A stretch of 62,381 nucleotides of DNA, taken from positions 1 to 62,381 of the forward strand of contig JANWWS010000041.1 of assembly GCA_025055765.1 (NCBI GenBank). The letters are read 5' to 3'. The stretch comes from Leptospiraceae bacterium (GTDB lineage Bacteria > Spirochaetota > Leptospiria > Turneriellales > Turneriellaceae). The notes below the pieces were generated by a model. The model had not been told where the DNA came from and did no database searches. It saw only the letters and a list, made by a program, of their open reading frames with translations. Made by a program: the position numbers and the translations under genes. Position 1 is the stretch's first letter. Every line of letters begins with the position of its first letter. Shown here piece by piece: positions 26,801 to 35,506 of this stretch.

Positions 26801-29402
26801 ACTCCAAATTCGCGGTAATGGCCTCTTCCAAGGTGTCAAAATCAATCTGCACTTTAGGCCAACTAGTACAGTAGGAATTATTGTGATAGTTTTGGTTGTT
26901 GCTCGGCCGAATATATCCAAAACGGGGGTATGAGTAGGTGTTCACCCCATCCGTACGAGAGTCCATATAGCATGGATCGCCAGGGTTGCGGGGTATGTAG
27001 ATTCGCTCATAAACATGGTATTTGCCTTCCCCGCTAATGATGTCCCCATTTTTGTCCTGGGAGGGGTCGCATGGCCATGAGCAGTCTTCAAAACCCGCGT
27101 TGCTCCCCATAGCAACGTTCTTCTCCGTGTAGCTACCGCTAAAGCTTGGCCTATACTTTAGAATAACTCTGTAGGTGTCTGTGTAGTAATCATTGCGATA
27201 CTTGGGAACGCTACCATTGGGTGCCCGCCCCTTATAGGTGTAGGGGCCATAACCCATCCAAAGGTTGAGGGCCATCTCGGCCATTACCCAATTTGCCGTC
27301 TTTGTCTTCGTTGTCTCGATATCCCCTTGCTGGCTTGAAAAGCGGCCTTGCCATCCATGGTTATTGAACCCACCTGGGCCAGAGTGACCTTCTCGAGAAA
27401 TAAACCGACCTGGGGATAAAAGCTCAAAATCAAACATTCCTAAATAAGTGGTATAATGTTTTCCGTTTCGATATACCCGAGTATCACAGGGGGGATGGCC
27501 AGGGCAGGCCACTCGTACGTGCATATCTGGCAAGGGGTTAGGCATGTCAATGGTGCGAATACCATTGCTGTCAATATTGGCTCCCATAGAGGCAAGTGAT
27601 TTCTGTAAGGTAAGCTCAGCTGGGGCATTTTCTTGATCTACAAAACCATTGGAGGCAGCGATCGTATACAGGAGGGCAGAGAGATATGGCAGATTGCGGT
27701 AGGCCGTGTTTGTACTTCCGGGGGGTGTGGCCCAAGCTGGTGCTGTACCGGGAGCCTCGCCGTACGGGTTTAACATAATAGCATTGCGCAGGCTATACTG
27801 CAAGGAGCCAATGTACTTGAGCAAACTGCGTTCGGGATCGTTAAAATATTGCACCGCGTCGTCAGCGTCAAGGACCCAGCGGTTATGTGTTGCGCTATAA
27901 AAGCGAGTTTTTAAATATAAGTAAATGTTATTTAAGATAGCTGAGAGCATGCTCTCCCCGCTATAGGTTGGGTTCACTGGTAGTACGGAGGAGAGGTTCG
28001 AGCGTGCCTGTTCCCGAAAGTGGTTGTAAATGTTTTGGCTCGAGTAGCGCTGGGCCATCTGCACCACAGGCCCGTCATTGTCTATGCTTGAGGTCCCATC
28101 AGAATATAAAATCCCCTTAAAGAAGGGGTCGGTTCCCGTGGCGGCATCGTAGGTCCAACCATTCCACAAGATGTTGCGCAATTTGGGCTTGGTATAGGTC
28201 GACAGCGCATTCTTGTAGCCAAAGGTCGCGTGATGGACAAGATCCTTGCCAAATTTGTAGAGAGGATTCGAGTAGATCACGCTTAGATCGGTGATTGTAT
28301 CGTCATCTAAGTGGGAAAGCAGCGGAGAGTCTTCGTATAGACTATCTAAGAGCCACTCAAATAGATACTCTCGGTTTACGTTATTATAATCAGAATTGCC
28401 TGGGGTGTTGTCGCTGTAGGCGGGGTTTTTTATGCTAAGATGGGCTGCCTCGAGATCAAGGAGAGGCTTACCTTCAGCGAATATGTAATCCTTGCGCAAA
28501 ACCGTATAACCATGGGTTACAAGGTAATCGGTAATAGAGACCTTATCGGGGTCTTTAATTAGCCAATCCGCCAGAGTGGCTTCCACATCTTTTATTTTTG
28601 CCACATCCTGGCGGAGGCTATAAGCCATATCGGCCATGCGGTTTTCCACATCCCCCGCATCCCGGATCGTTTCTAGAACCTTGCGCATAAACTGGCCTGG
28701 TCCCTCTTGTGGAGGGGTGCGGCCTTCATAAAAGCAATAGGCGATGCGCAACATATCATAGAGGTCTGCCAAAGCATTGCGGCCATCGTATTGGCTGGCG
28801 GGCATGGCGGCAGCAAAATCGCCTGCAGGATCTTTACATCTCCGCCACAAGGTGAGGGGTGCAAAGGTGTTATGGCCAGGGGGGGAGTTAATGTGGTCGT
28901 TTGGGAACAGGGGGTTTATGTCTGCCACGTAGCGCACAAGGCGCGCCAAGACAGAGCTTCCATAAGTGATTGCCGAGGGCTCAACATCTAAGATACGACT
29001 GCCCACTTGCACCGCTGTGTTGAATTCTTCGGTGTCGTGGTTTTGGTAATACCGAGCTAACTGCGCAATATCGTAGGAGAGCGAGTCGAAGATCCGTGGC
29101 AGCGGTGCTGGGATTGCGGGGTTCGATGAATCTGTGAGATCTGCCAAAGTAAGCAAAAACTTAAGGCTCGCCACGGGATCGCGATGGACAAGAGCTGTCA
29201 TCTTTTGGTTGAATTCTTTGGCATTGAGCTTACGGAAGGCCGAGAGGATCGCTGGTGTCTCGTTAAAGATTTCGGTGAGTTTTACATCTGCCTCTGGTTC
29301 AAAAGATTGAAAGTCTGAGCGCCCGGGTGCACATTTCGTAAAAACGAGCACCCCAATGGAAATGAGCAAGATCCATTTTTGGTTTTTTAGTTTTTTCCCC
29401 AT
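23856..29402 (-). CDS. Giant lipoprotein with Ca-binding-type Asp loops
   Basis: At 1848 residues this is the largest gene of the window. The N-terminus WILLISIGVLVFTKC is a hydrophobic segment ending in a lipobox-like Cys24; Lys at -1 is unusual but spirochaete lipoboxes are relaxed. No domain was recognised across the first 1400 residues, which are rich in Asn, Pro, Tyr and Gly with scattered Cys. Around residues 1467-1604 several DxNxDG-type loops occur: DANKDGIYNRG, DLNYDQKIDK, DRNKNGTIEAGE and DINGNNVFDQD. These resemble EF-hand or dockerin-like calcium loops. The ribosome site AAGGGAGG precedes the ATG. Cotranscription with the FadL gene suggests a surface or periplasmic partnership. 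Confidence 0.8.
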   Translation of the reverse strand: MGKKLKNQKWILLISIGVLVFTKCAPGRSDFQSFEPEADVKLTEIFNETPAILSAFRKLNAKEFNQKMTALVHRDPVASLKFLLTLADLTDSSNPAIPAPLPRIFDSLSYDIAQLARYYQNHDTEEFNTAVQVGSRILDVEPSAITYGSSVLARLVRYVADINPLFPNDHINSPPGHNTFAPLTLWRRCKDPAGDFAAAMPASQYDGRNALADLYDMLRIAYCFYEGRTPPQEGPGQFMRKVLETIRDAGDVENRMADMAYSLRQDVAKIKDVEATLADWLIKDPDKVSITDYLVTHGYTVLRKDYIFAEGKPLLDLEAAHLSIKNPAYSDNTPGNSDYNNVNREYLFEWLLDSLYEDSPLLSHLDDDTITDLSVIYSNPLYKFGKDLVHHATFGYKNALSTYTKPKLRNILWNGWTYDAATGTDPFFKGILYSDGTSSIDNDGPVVQMAQRYSSQNIYNHFREQARSNLSSVLPVNPTYSGESMLSAILNNIYLYLKTRFYSATHNRWVLDADDAVQYFNDPERSLLKYIGSLQYSLRNAIMLNPYGEAPGTAPAWATPPGSTNTAYRNLPYLSALLYTIAASNGFVDQENAPAELTLQKSLASMGANIDSNGIRTIDMPNPLPDMHVRVACPGHPPCDTRVYRNGKHYTTYLGMFDFELLSPGRFISREGHSGPGGFNNHGWQGRFSSQQGDIETTKTKTANWVMAEMALNLWMGYGPYTYKGRAPNGSVPKYRNDYYTDTYRVILKYRPSFSGSYTEKNVAMGSNAGFEDCSWPCDPSQDKNGDIISGEGKYHVYERIYIPRNPGDPCYMDSRTDGVNTYSYPRFGYIRPSNNQNYHNNSYCTSWPKVQIDFDTLEEAITANLEWLLKYKKYTFVIPMSGDTDLCTGFCNGAAFAVISTINANGIYGVTNAKRAGPNPTDNGRWNSNVANMSARSNGLIPNSGNGFISEGIHDGAYTVRFGVTSFEPADSSVVLEINGRYWGLTMVIVDVFQEIWDTLGNGPVTPAIIGENFAPILAMAEARYTPSDLMHNPAQGPDPNLLKFKKFYDTYFPADDTVCVAGTISPGSNGQPDLFENYQNGCIKARDLPPVPRVNPNPNTCKPSHTASCIKYPRTYDAAGNVATWYAYTGASESRFSGIVVPFAIIVGTMHEDGGIRKTNGNLVAPGENRDIVEIRNFEANGFREHIDTFLTLLTSLNEARKQSSNNLPEYNATSLINLLTETAPGMRNGFLPKLVTNKYANVAYLDPLINDVENMIRTLTQHVMNQFELFKGNNPGSLKNIDKLRYFTTKRVIDEGKFPTNNLGKNAQGKPNGTSDEPINQLKSFLAYLRKLTTDEEVKKAVKEGVGILNKYFDIQNMSLSLDVSDEDIDKVFGFLNAKSKITDKYITDGILDLVVDLKLNDPRQLYNFDFDNFKNTATNNWGDQLDEISKTLADYFGEDYDFKKKVLFSSLFLGEPTCSGGPNQGFYDANKDGIYNRGILRFVNAAYSPGKSITVKTNVGTTCTVNVPEPNIYEPHFYVLHFDNIAWYLNDKLVGNTITKVNEIIDFVFDLNYDQKIDKIKDDLFAEFYNKTLDEPSVDRNKNGTIEAGEFTDINGNNVFDQDTITMRDFIEYYLSKNTLLSQSKFRKLYQDLRDNKYLKAFMLAMNDLFNPLNPINVTCTDDDPLNNSPNCLYITGDLVKAQKDFLDATNFTPEELKAVKRVVGRFFYDSHLEQYTYPISNVAQDLSHFISAFQGQYVGLLEMGIAGFAPDGFLTYLSQMKTDPEYSGIDVLLDLRTLANTQAMRCYTGKNAPYCQNKTKKEMFWPQLSQLLRNFAETAYKQHRFTFSPELNFKYYQMIQETF

Positions 29403-29540
29403 TTTCCCTCACATCCTCCCTTCGTATTTTATATATGCCCCTCTTATTTGGGGCAGGGTCAAAAAGAAGCTATGAGTTACCGGGATAGATTTTACTTGGC
29501 AAAAATCCACCCCTCTAGCGTTATGGGACGATACTAGACT

Positions 29541-31361
29541 ATGAGTGGTAACGCCATTTTTCAATACTTTGTACATCTGGCGAGGATTCTTTGGTTCTTG
29601 ATGTTGGCGATGTCAGGGGCTCATATTTTGCGCTGCACCAAAGGGGTTGATGTCATAGTGCGCTCGCTGTGGCAAAAAATTGACAAAGGAGAATGTCCCA
29701 CCTCCTGGCATGAGCTGAAGAGCTTTTTCCCAAACTTAGACATCCGCAATAGAGAGAACGATCCCCTTTTGCATGTGCTTGCAGAAAAAGAGATGTATAA
29801 CTGCCTCGAAGAGGCTCTTCGGGAGGGGGCTGACATCACGGTGCGCTCCAAGGATGGCAGAACCCTTCTTTTTCGCGCTGCCGAAAAAGACCAGTTACCC
29901 TTGTTAGAAATCCTAGTGCAATATGGGTACCCTATACGAGAAATCAATGAGGAAAACAAGAATGCTACCGAGGTAGCTGCAGACAAAGCTTCTTGGCGAG
30001 TTGCCGAGCGGCTTGTCCAGCTTGGGGTACCCCACCGAGGTGCTTCTCGCTGGCTCTACCAGGCGATACTGCAGAATGATCTAGAAAAGGGGAGTATGGC
30101 CCTTAAGCTAGGAGCATCGCCTATCTCGGCTGTCACCAAAGACCGCAACCCTCTCATGCTGGGCGCGGAGCTCGGGAGACTGGCTTTTGTTAAGCTTATG
30201 GTGCAGCGCAATATAAACGTAAATGAGACGCCCCTTCCGCAAATTACCGCAACAACTCTAGCGTTTGCTAAAAATCACCTCGATATAGCGCGTCTACTCA
30301 TGGACAAAGGTGGTTACGATCCTCAAGCAAATCCCTTGCTCTTTCAAGCCATTGATGAGGATAGCCCAGAAAAAATCGCTCTTGCCCAAGCAAGGGGAGC
30401 AAACCCCCAAGCCGTGAAAGAGGGACTCCCTGCCTTACATTATGCCTATATAAAAGGAAAAAACCAGGCTCTCAATAAACTTATAGAAATATCCCCTGAT
30501 TTGAATCAGCAAGATGCTTCAGGTCAAACTTTGCTTTTCCTTGCGACTCGCAAGGAAGATGTTCCTTTTATTAAGCGTTTATTGGAAAAAAAAGCAGACC
30601 CCAACATCGCGAACTCCCTGGGATATACCCCATTAATTTGGGCTTCCGCAGAGGGGTATGAAGAAGTGGTAGAACTATTGCTTGGCTCTGGGGCGGATGT
30701 ACATCGGGAAATCCACAAAGGTGGCTCGGCGGTATACTGGGCACGTGAGAGAGGTCATGAGAGGATTGTCAAGCTTCTACTAAAGGCAGGTGCCATTGAC
30801 CCTGACAACTTCCTAGCCTTAATTGAGGGGGTGCGCTCGAGTGATGTGCAAAAAACACGCCAGGCGCTAGCGGCCCGGGTGAACGTGAATGCCCGTAACA
30901 AAGATGGCTACTCAGCCATCATGTTTGCGGCACACCAGCCAAATGTGGAGATAGTGGATATGCTTATAAAAGCGGGGGCCGAGATTAATGTACAAGAAGA
31001 CGAGGGCTATACCCCTCTTATGATTGCCTGTTGGAATAACTACTATGAGATAGCCGAAAGACTTCTAAAGGCAGGCGCGGATACGAAACTGCGCCATAAA
31101 ACAGGCCGTAGTGCTCTCATGATTGCCACTTGGAAAGGTTCGGTAGAATTGGTGAGGCTATTAGCCCAAAGATCGGACATAAACGCCCAGGATAACGAAG
31201 GTTGGACTGCCCTTATGTTTGCAGCCAGTGAAGGAAATGTAGAAAAAGTAAAGGCTTTGCTATCCTATGGTGCCTCAAAGGCCCTTAAGAACAAAGCAGG
31301 TAAGACAGCAAAAGACATTGCCCTAGGCAAGGGCTATGAAGAATTAGCTAAGCTCCTCTAG
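29541..31361 (+). CDS. Ankyrin-repeat protein with N-terminal hydrophobic anchor
   Basis: A 606-residue protein with a hydrophobic N-terminal segment (near residues 8-30, ILWFLMLAMSGAHILRC), so it is probably exported or membrane anchored. The remainder consists of ankyrin-type repeats of about 33 residues; clear units include GYTPLIWASAEGYEEVVELL, EGYTPLMIACWNNYYEIAER and GWTALMFAASEGNVEKVKAL, with more than ten further imperfect copies. Ankyrin repeats mediate protein binding; the partner is unknown. Divergent from the giant lipoprotein gene across a 138-bp gap. Downstream are a possible structured RNA and fliA. Confidence 0.88.
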   Translation: MSGNAIFQYFVHLARILWFLMLAMSGAHILRCTKGVDVIVRSLWQKIDKGECPTSWHELKSFFPNLDIRNRENDPLLHVLAEKEMYNCLEEALREGADITVRSKDGRTLLFRAAEKDQLPLLEILVQYGYPIREINEENKNATEVAADKASWRVAERLVQLGVPHRGASRWLYQAILQNDLEKGSMALKLGASPISAVTKDRNPLMLGAELGRLAFVKLMVQRNINVNETPLPQITATTLAFAKNHLDIARLLMDKGGYDPQANPLLFQAIDEDSPEKIALAQARGANPQAVKEGLPALHYAYIKGKNQALNKLIEISPDLNQQDASGQTLLFLATRKEDVPFIKRLLEKKADPNIANSLGYTPLIWASAEGYEEVVELLLGSGADVHREIHKGGSAVYWARERGHERIVKLLLKAGAIDPDNFLALIEGVRSSDVQKTRQALAARVNVNARNKDGYSAIMFAAHQPNVEIVDMLIKAGAEINVQEDEGYTPLMIACWNNYYEIAERLLKAGADTKLRHKTGRSALMIATWKGSVELVRLLAQRSDINAQDNEGWTALMFAASEGNVEKVKALLSYGASKALKNKAGKTAKDIALGKGYEELAKLL

Positions 31362-31671
31362 AAGTCGTTGAGTATCTTGCCTCTATGGGGTTAGTATAGC
31401 AAAACTCCTCCTGGCAAGAGCGGTGAGAGCACCCTTTGGGTCTCGTAAGCCATATTCGTATTGGATGTAAGCTTATTTTCAAGAGCTTGGTAAAGCGCCT
31501 TCTTTTTGCATTTTCGCTTTGGCATGCCAGGAGGTGGGGTCTTTTGGCTTAAGCTCCCACTGAAAGGCAGAGCGGCTTTATGAGCTCTTTGAATTACAGC
31601 ACGTGGGATGGCAGAGTTTCTATGGCAAAATTCTTGACATCTTTATGTCACAAGTTTTCCTGGCAGAGTTC
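31362..31671. other. 310-bp non-coding region between ankyrin gene and fliA
   Basis: No convincing gene. It contains a long-range inverted repeat (31407-31416 with 31525-31534) enclosing several smaller hairpins, listed separately as a candidate structured RNA. A further short dyad AGAGC...GCTCT near 31571-31591 is followed by TTTG, which may be a weak terminator. The ATG codons at 31603 and 31645 are in frame with fliA but lack a ribosome site. Confidence 0.4.
31405..31537 (+). ncRNA. Candidate structured RNA closed by a 10-bp helix
   Basis: CCTCCTGGCA (31407-31416) pairs perfectly with TGCCAGGAGG (31525-31534). The helix may continue inward by AGAGCG with CGCTTT (one G-U) after a GGCA bulge. 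Inside are a GGTG-AGAG-CACC hairpin and a CCATA-TTCG-TAT-TGG hairpin with a UUCG-type tetraloop. The sequence does not match tmRNA, RNase P RNA, SRP RNA or 6S RNA by motif. It may be an independent small RNA or a leader for fliA. The strand is assumed to be plus. Confidence 0.35.
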
Positions 31672-32463
31672 ATGGCACGAGACAAATCTAAATTTGATGA
31701 AATAGATGAAAATGAGCTTTGGAAGGAGTATGTGAAAACGAGAGATCCCCAAATCCGTGCCTACCTTATTGAAAAATATGCGCCTCTTGTGAAATATGTC
31801 GCTGGCAAGGTGGCGGTAAATATGCCGCACAATGTTGAATTTGATGATCTCGTAAGCTATGGCACCTTTGGGCTCATCGATGCCATTGATAAATACGATC
31901 CCAACAAAGATGTGCTGTTTAAAACCTATGCTATTACCCGCATTCGAGGTCAAATCTTTGATGAATTGCGTAACGTTGACTGGATACCCCGCTCCATTCG
32001 GCAAAAAGCGAAGCAAGTCGAGAAAATCATTGTCGAACTTGAAAACAAAATGGGTCGTACTGTTGAAGATGAAGAGATAGCCCAAGAGCTTGATCTCTCT
32101 GTTGAGGAATTCCGCACCTTAATTTCAAAATTAGCAGGCACAAGCCTTGTGTCTTTAAATGACATTTGGCATGGCAGCGATGATTCCGATGACCTCTCCT
32201 TTATGGAGACTATTGAGGCAAGTGATAATACAAATCCTGATGTTATTGTCGAAAGAGAAGAGATTAAGCAAATGATTATTGATGCGATTAAGAAATTACC
32301 TGATCGGGAAAAGAAAGTGATTGTGCTTTATTACTACGAAGACCTCACCCTAAAGGAAATTGGGGAGGTGCTTGAGGTCACCGAATCTCGAGTCTCCCAA
32401 CTGCACACAAAAGCCATTATGCGCCTTCGAGGTCGCCTGGCTCAAATGAAAAACCTGCTTTAG
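31672..32463 (+). CDS. fliA: FliA/WhiG-type RNA polymerase sigma factor
   Basis: Sigma-28 family factor that transcribes late flagellar and motility genes. About 263 residues from the ATG at 31672 ([10 protein letters not shown]), which I prefer over upstream in-frame ATGs at 31645 and 31603 because family members begin near here. Region 2 shows [20 protein letters not shown] and [19 protein letters not shown]. Region 3 has [14 protein letters not shown]. Region 4 has [20 protein letters not shown], a helix-turn-helix. The strong resemblance to leptospiral FliA-like sequence is the best taxonomic clue here. An anti-sigma FlgM gene is not visible. The stop overlaps the rsmA GTG by 1 bp. Confidence 0.93.
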   Translation: MARDKSKFDEIDENELWKEYVKTRDPQIRAYLIEKYAPLVKYVAGKVAVNMPHNVEFDDLVSYGTFGLIDAIDKYDPNKDVLFKTYAITRIRGQIFDELRNVDWIPRSIRQKAKQVEKIIVELENKMGRTVEDEEIAQELDLSVEEFRTLISKLAGTSLVSLNDIWHGSDDSDDLSFMETIEASDNTNPDVIVEREEIKQMIIDAIKKLPDREKKVIVLYYYEDLTLKEIGEVLEVTESRVSQLHTKAIMRLRGRLAQMKNLL

Positions 32464-33287
32464 TGCCTCATCCAGCCCAAGAGTTAAAAAGACTTGGTAT
32501 TAGGCCACGCAAAAGTTGGGGCCAGAATTTTCTCGTGGACATGAGTCCCCTTTGGGGCTCTGAACATTTATTTCTGAAGGACAAGGTTATACTTGAAATA
32601 GGCCCCGGGCTTGGCATGATTACACAATACTTTAGCCAACTTGGCTTTAGCATGATTCTTGTCGAAAAAGATAAGATCTTAGCTCATGATTTGCAGCAAC
32701 GTTTCCCCCAACATGAAGTTATCTGTGCAGACTTTCTAGACCTTGACTCTGATTTCTTTAAGAAAAAGGGGGTGTGCCAAATCATCAGCAATTTGCCTTT
32801 TTATATTACGACCCCTATTTTAGAAAAAGTAGTTCTTTTTTTGCCGGAGGTGGAGAGAGCTCTCTTCGGTATGCAAAAAGAAGTGGCCCAACGAATTGTG
32901 AAAGAAAAGGGCAGCTCCCTTGCCCTATTCATGAAGGCTTTTGGGGAAAGCCAAATTTTTCGCCACATTTCACGCCGCGCTTTTTATCCTGAGCCTGAAG
33001 TAGATGTCTCTTTCTTATTTTGGAGAAGGCAAGAAAAGATTGCCCAAAAAAGAGAGTTTGAACTCTTGCTACGCGCTCTTTTCTGGGGGAGAAGGAAAAA
33101 AATAGCCACAAGTCTTCTGCGTAGCCCCCATCTTGCGCAGGCAAAATTGTCTTTTCATATAAGGCGTCGCCTGGAGGAACTCAAAAAGAAAGAAATTGCC
33201 AACCTCATGGAAAGACGAAGCGATTCCCTTTCTTTTAGCGAAGTGCAAACTTTATTTTGCTTTCTTTTTGACGACCCAGCTTCTTAA
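32463..33287 (+). CDS. rsmA: 16S rRNA adenine dimethyltransferase
   Basis: RsmA/KsgA dimethylates two adjacent adenines of helix 45 of 16S rRNA. Conserved features: RKSWGQNFLVD near the start, SAM motif ILEIGPGLGMITQYF, and NLPFYITTPIL, the catalytic N-L-P-[YF]-[YF] motif. Length is 274 residues. It begins with GTG overlapping the fliA stop by 1 bp, so translation is probably coupled. The 3' end runs 53 bp into the opposing dxs gene, and both C-termini look genuine. Confidence 0.93.
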   Translation: MPHPAQELKRLGIRPRKSWGQNFLVDMSPLWGSEHLFLKDKVILEIGPGLGMITQYFSQLGFSMILVEKDKILAHDLQQRFPQHEVICADFLDLDSDFFKKKGVCQIISNLPFYITTPILEKVVLFLPEVERALFGMQKEVAQRIVKEKGSSLALFMKAFGESQIFRHISRRAFYPEPEVDVSFLFWRRQEKIAQKREFELLLRALFWGRRKKIATSLLRSPHLAQAKLSFHIRRRLEELKKKEIANLMERRSDSLSFSEVQTLFCFLFDDPAS

Positions 33288-35178
33288 GCTCAGCTCCAAT
33301 GATAGAAGCTAAAGATTGCGGATCAAGCCCGTATTTTTTCTCAATTGCGGGAATACTGCCATGTTCGATTGGTTTTTCCGGATAGGCAAAGATGCGTACC
33401 TTTTTTTCGGGGTAATGTTTAAGTATAAGGAGGGCTATTTTTTCTCCCATGCCACCGCTTTGCACATGGTTTTCTAAGGTAAAGATGTAGGGCTTATCTT
33501 GACTGAGCTTTAAAAGACTTTCGATATTCAAGGGTCTTAGACAGCGGATAAGCACAACCTGAAGGGAAAATCCTTCCTGTCTTAGAATTTCGGCCGCGCG
33601 CAGGGCGTTGTCTTTTATGGCACCTTCAACAAAAAGTAAACCATGTTCACCTTCAACCAAAACCTCGGGGAGATAGGGATCCCACGGCTTGGTGAAAAAG
33701 GAATTCTCTTGGATTTGCTGGAGTACCGAAGCTGCTATGTCTTTTCGTGGAAAGCGCACAGAGATGGGTCCTTCCTCAAAAGAGGCCATGAAGTTAAGAG
33801 CACAAGCCAAATCTTCCCCATCACTAACGGAAAGCAAGGTGATGTGAGGTATTGCTGACATATAGGCAATATCGTAGAGACCCTGGTGAGTTTCCCCATC
33901 CCCCCCAACGCAGCCGGCTCGGTCAATAACAAGTCTCACTGGTAGGTTCATTAAACAAATATCGTGGATTAATTGATCATAACCCCTCTGCAAAAAAGTG
34001 GAATAGATACACAAAAAGGGTTTTAATTTTGCTTTTGCCAGGGCTCCTGCAAAGGTGGTGGCATGCTGCTCGGCAATACCGGTATCGAAAAAACGCTCCG
34101 GAAAGTTTTCTGCAAATTCGTTGAGCCCCGAGCCCTCTTTCATAGCAGGTGTGATAGCTAAGATGGTGGGATCTTGTTTACCAAGGAGGGTAAGAGTTCG
34201 GCCTACAATTTTGCTTAGGCTTACTTTTTCTGTTGGGGCAAGCCCCTTTTCTGGTTCAAAGGGACTGACTCCATGGTACTTCACCGGATCTTGCTCTGCT
34301 TTTTCATAACCTTTTCCTTTGCGGGTAACTACATGTAAAACAGTGGGTTCCTCTACATAGCGTAACTTTTCAAAAATATTTACAAGTCTTACTACATCAT
34401 GCCCATCGATGGGACCTAAATAGCGAAATCCCAATTCTTCAAAAAATTGGTGATCGGTCACTAGGCCTTTCATGCTAGCGCCCAGCCGATGCAAAAAGCG
34501 ATTTAAGATTTTGCCCATGCCAGCAAGTCGGCTAAGCCACAAAAACCAACGGCGGCTTACGCGATTGTACATCTTATGGGTTATGAGCCGACTTAGGGAA
34601 TAAGAGATGGCCCCCACATTGGGGGAGATGCTCATTTCATTGTCATTTAAGACAATTAAAAAGGGGGTCTTTAGATAGCCTGCATGGTTCATGGCCTCAA
34701 AAGCCATGCCTGTGACAATAGAGGCATCCCCCACAATGGCGACCACGGCATAGTTCTCTTTTATTTCGCCATTTTTTAACTTAAGATCACGGGCCACCGC
34801 TTCAGCAAAAGCTTGACTTACGGCGGTTCCAGCATGGCCCGTTTCGTAGAGGTCATGCTCTGATTCGGAGATCTTGGGAAAACCGCTAATACCCCCTAGG
34901 GTACGAACGGTATGGAGCCTATCCTTTCTACCCGTCAAAATCTTATGGACATAGGTTTGATGACCGACATCCCAACAAAGCCTATCTTTAGGGGAATCAA
35001 ATACATAGTGCAGAGCAACCGTTAGCTCAACCACCCCTAAGTTAGAGGCAAGATGGCCCCCCGAACGGCTTACTGTATCAAGTAAAAACTGGCGCAGCTC
35101 TTCACACAGCGGCGGAAGCTCTGTGGGAGACAGCATTTTGAGATCTTGAGGAGAGTTTATTTTTTCAAGATAGCCCAT
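33235..35178 (-). CDS. dxs: 1-deoxy-D-xylulose-5-phosphate synthase
   Basis: The thiamine-diphosphate enzyme of the MEP route to isoprenoids, joining pyruvate and glyceraldehyde 3-phosphate. The 647 residues include SGGHLASNLGVVELTVALHY, CWDVGHQTYVHKILTGR, the ThDP site AIVGDASIVTGMAFEAMNH and LNDNEMSISPNVGAIS, and the GIAEQHATTFAGALA Glu region. Length is slightly above the family norm. It follows a Trm112-like gene after 2 bp. Its 3' end overlaps rsmA by 53 bp. Confidence 0.96.
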   Translation of the reverse strand: MGYLEKINSPQDLKMLSPTELPPLCEELRQFLLDTVSRSGGHLASNLGVVELTVALHYVFDSPKDRLCWDVGHQTYVHKILTGRKDRLHTVRTLGGISGFPKISESEHDLYETGHAGTAVSQAFAEAVARDLKLKNGEIKENYAVVAIVGDASIVTGMAFEAMNHAGYLKTPFLIVLNDNEMSISPNVGAISYSLSRLITHKMYNRVSRRWFLWLSRLAGMGKILNRFLHRLGASMKGLVTDHQFFEELGFRYLGPIDGHDVVRLVNIFEKLRYVEEPTVLHVVTRKGKGYEKAEQDPVKYHGVSPFEPEKGLAPTEKVSLSKIVGRTLTLLGKQDPTILAITPAMKEGSGLNEFAENFPERFFDTGIAEQHATTFAGALAKAKLKPFLCIYSTFLQRGYDQLIHDICLMNLPVRLVIDRAGCVGGDGETHQGLYDIAYMSAIPHITLLSVSDGEDLACALNFMASFEEGPISVRFPRKDIAASVLQQIQENSFFTKPWDPYLPEVLVEGEHGLLFVEGAIKDNALRAAEILRQEGFSLQVVLIRCLRPLNIESLLKLSQDKPYIFTLENHVQSGGMGEKIALLILKHYPEKKVRIFAYPEKPIEHGSIPAIEKKYGLDPQSLASIIGAELKKLGRQKESKIKFALR

Positions 35179-35180
35179 GT

Positions 35181-35423
35181 CTATAGTTTTATACCAAGCT
35201 CATAGATAAGTCGCGGGATGTCATCTTCAATAATATATAAAATTCCTTCTTCTGGTTCTACAAGGGCAGCCGTGATCTTTTTCTCGATAGTTTCTCCGCC
35301 GATATTTCTTAACTCATGGCGGGCTATCTTTTGGTTCATTTTATCTATTTCATCTTTTGTTGCGAATCGCAAGGGTTTTTTACTTTTGGGGCAGGCTAGG
35401 ATTGCCAGAAGGGAGGGATCCAT
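35181..35423 (-). CDS. Trm112-family small protein
   Basis: An 80-residue protein with DPSLLAILACPKSKKPL at the start and EEGILYIIEDDIPRLI at the end, both hallmarks of Trm112/YcaR. In bacteria these proteins often bind and stabilise methyltransferases, though the partner here is unknown. The zinc-binding cysteines of the eukaryotic family are mostly absent, as is normal in bacteria. It leads dxs by 2 bp and is likely cotranscribed with it. Confidence 0.86.
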   Translation of the reverse strand: MDPSLLAILACPKSKKPLRFATKDEIDKMNQKIARHELRNIGGETIEKKITAALVEPEEGILYIIEDDIPRLIYELGIKL

Positions 35424-35506
35424 AACGCAGCGCTGATGGCCAAAAATAGGCCGTCAACCATCTTAAAAACGATTGCCACGGGCTTCTCTTTTTAGAGCTT
35501 TCCTCA

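Noticed and set aside
31648-32085. 145-codon minus-strand frame inside fliA
   Set aside because: Antisense to the sigma factor region 2-3 coding sequence; no family pattern.
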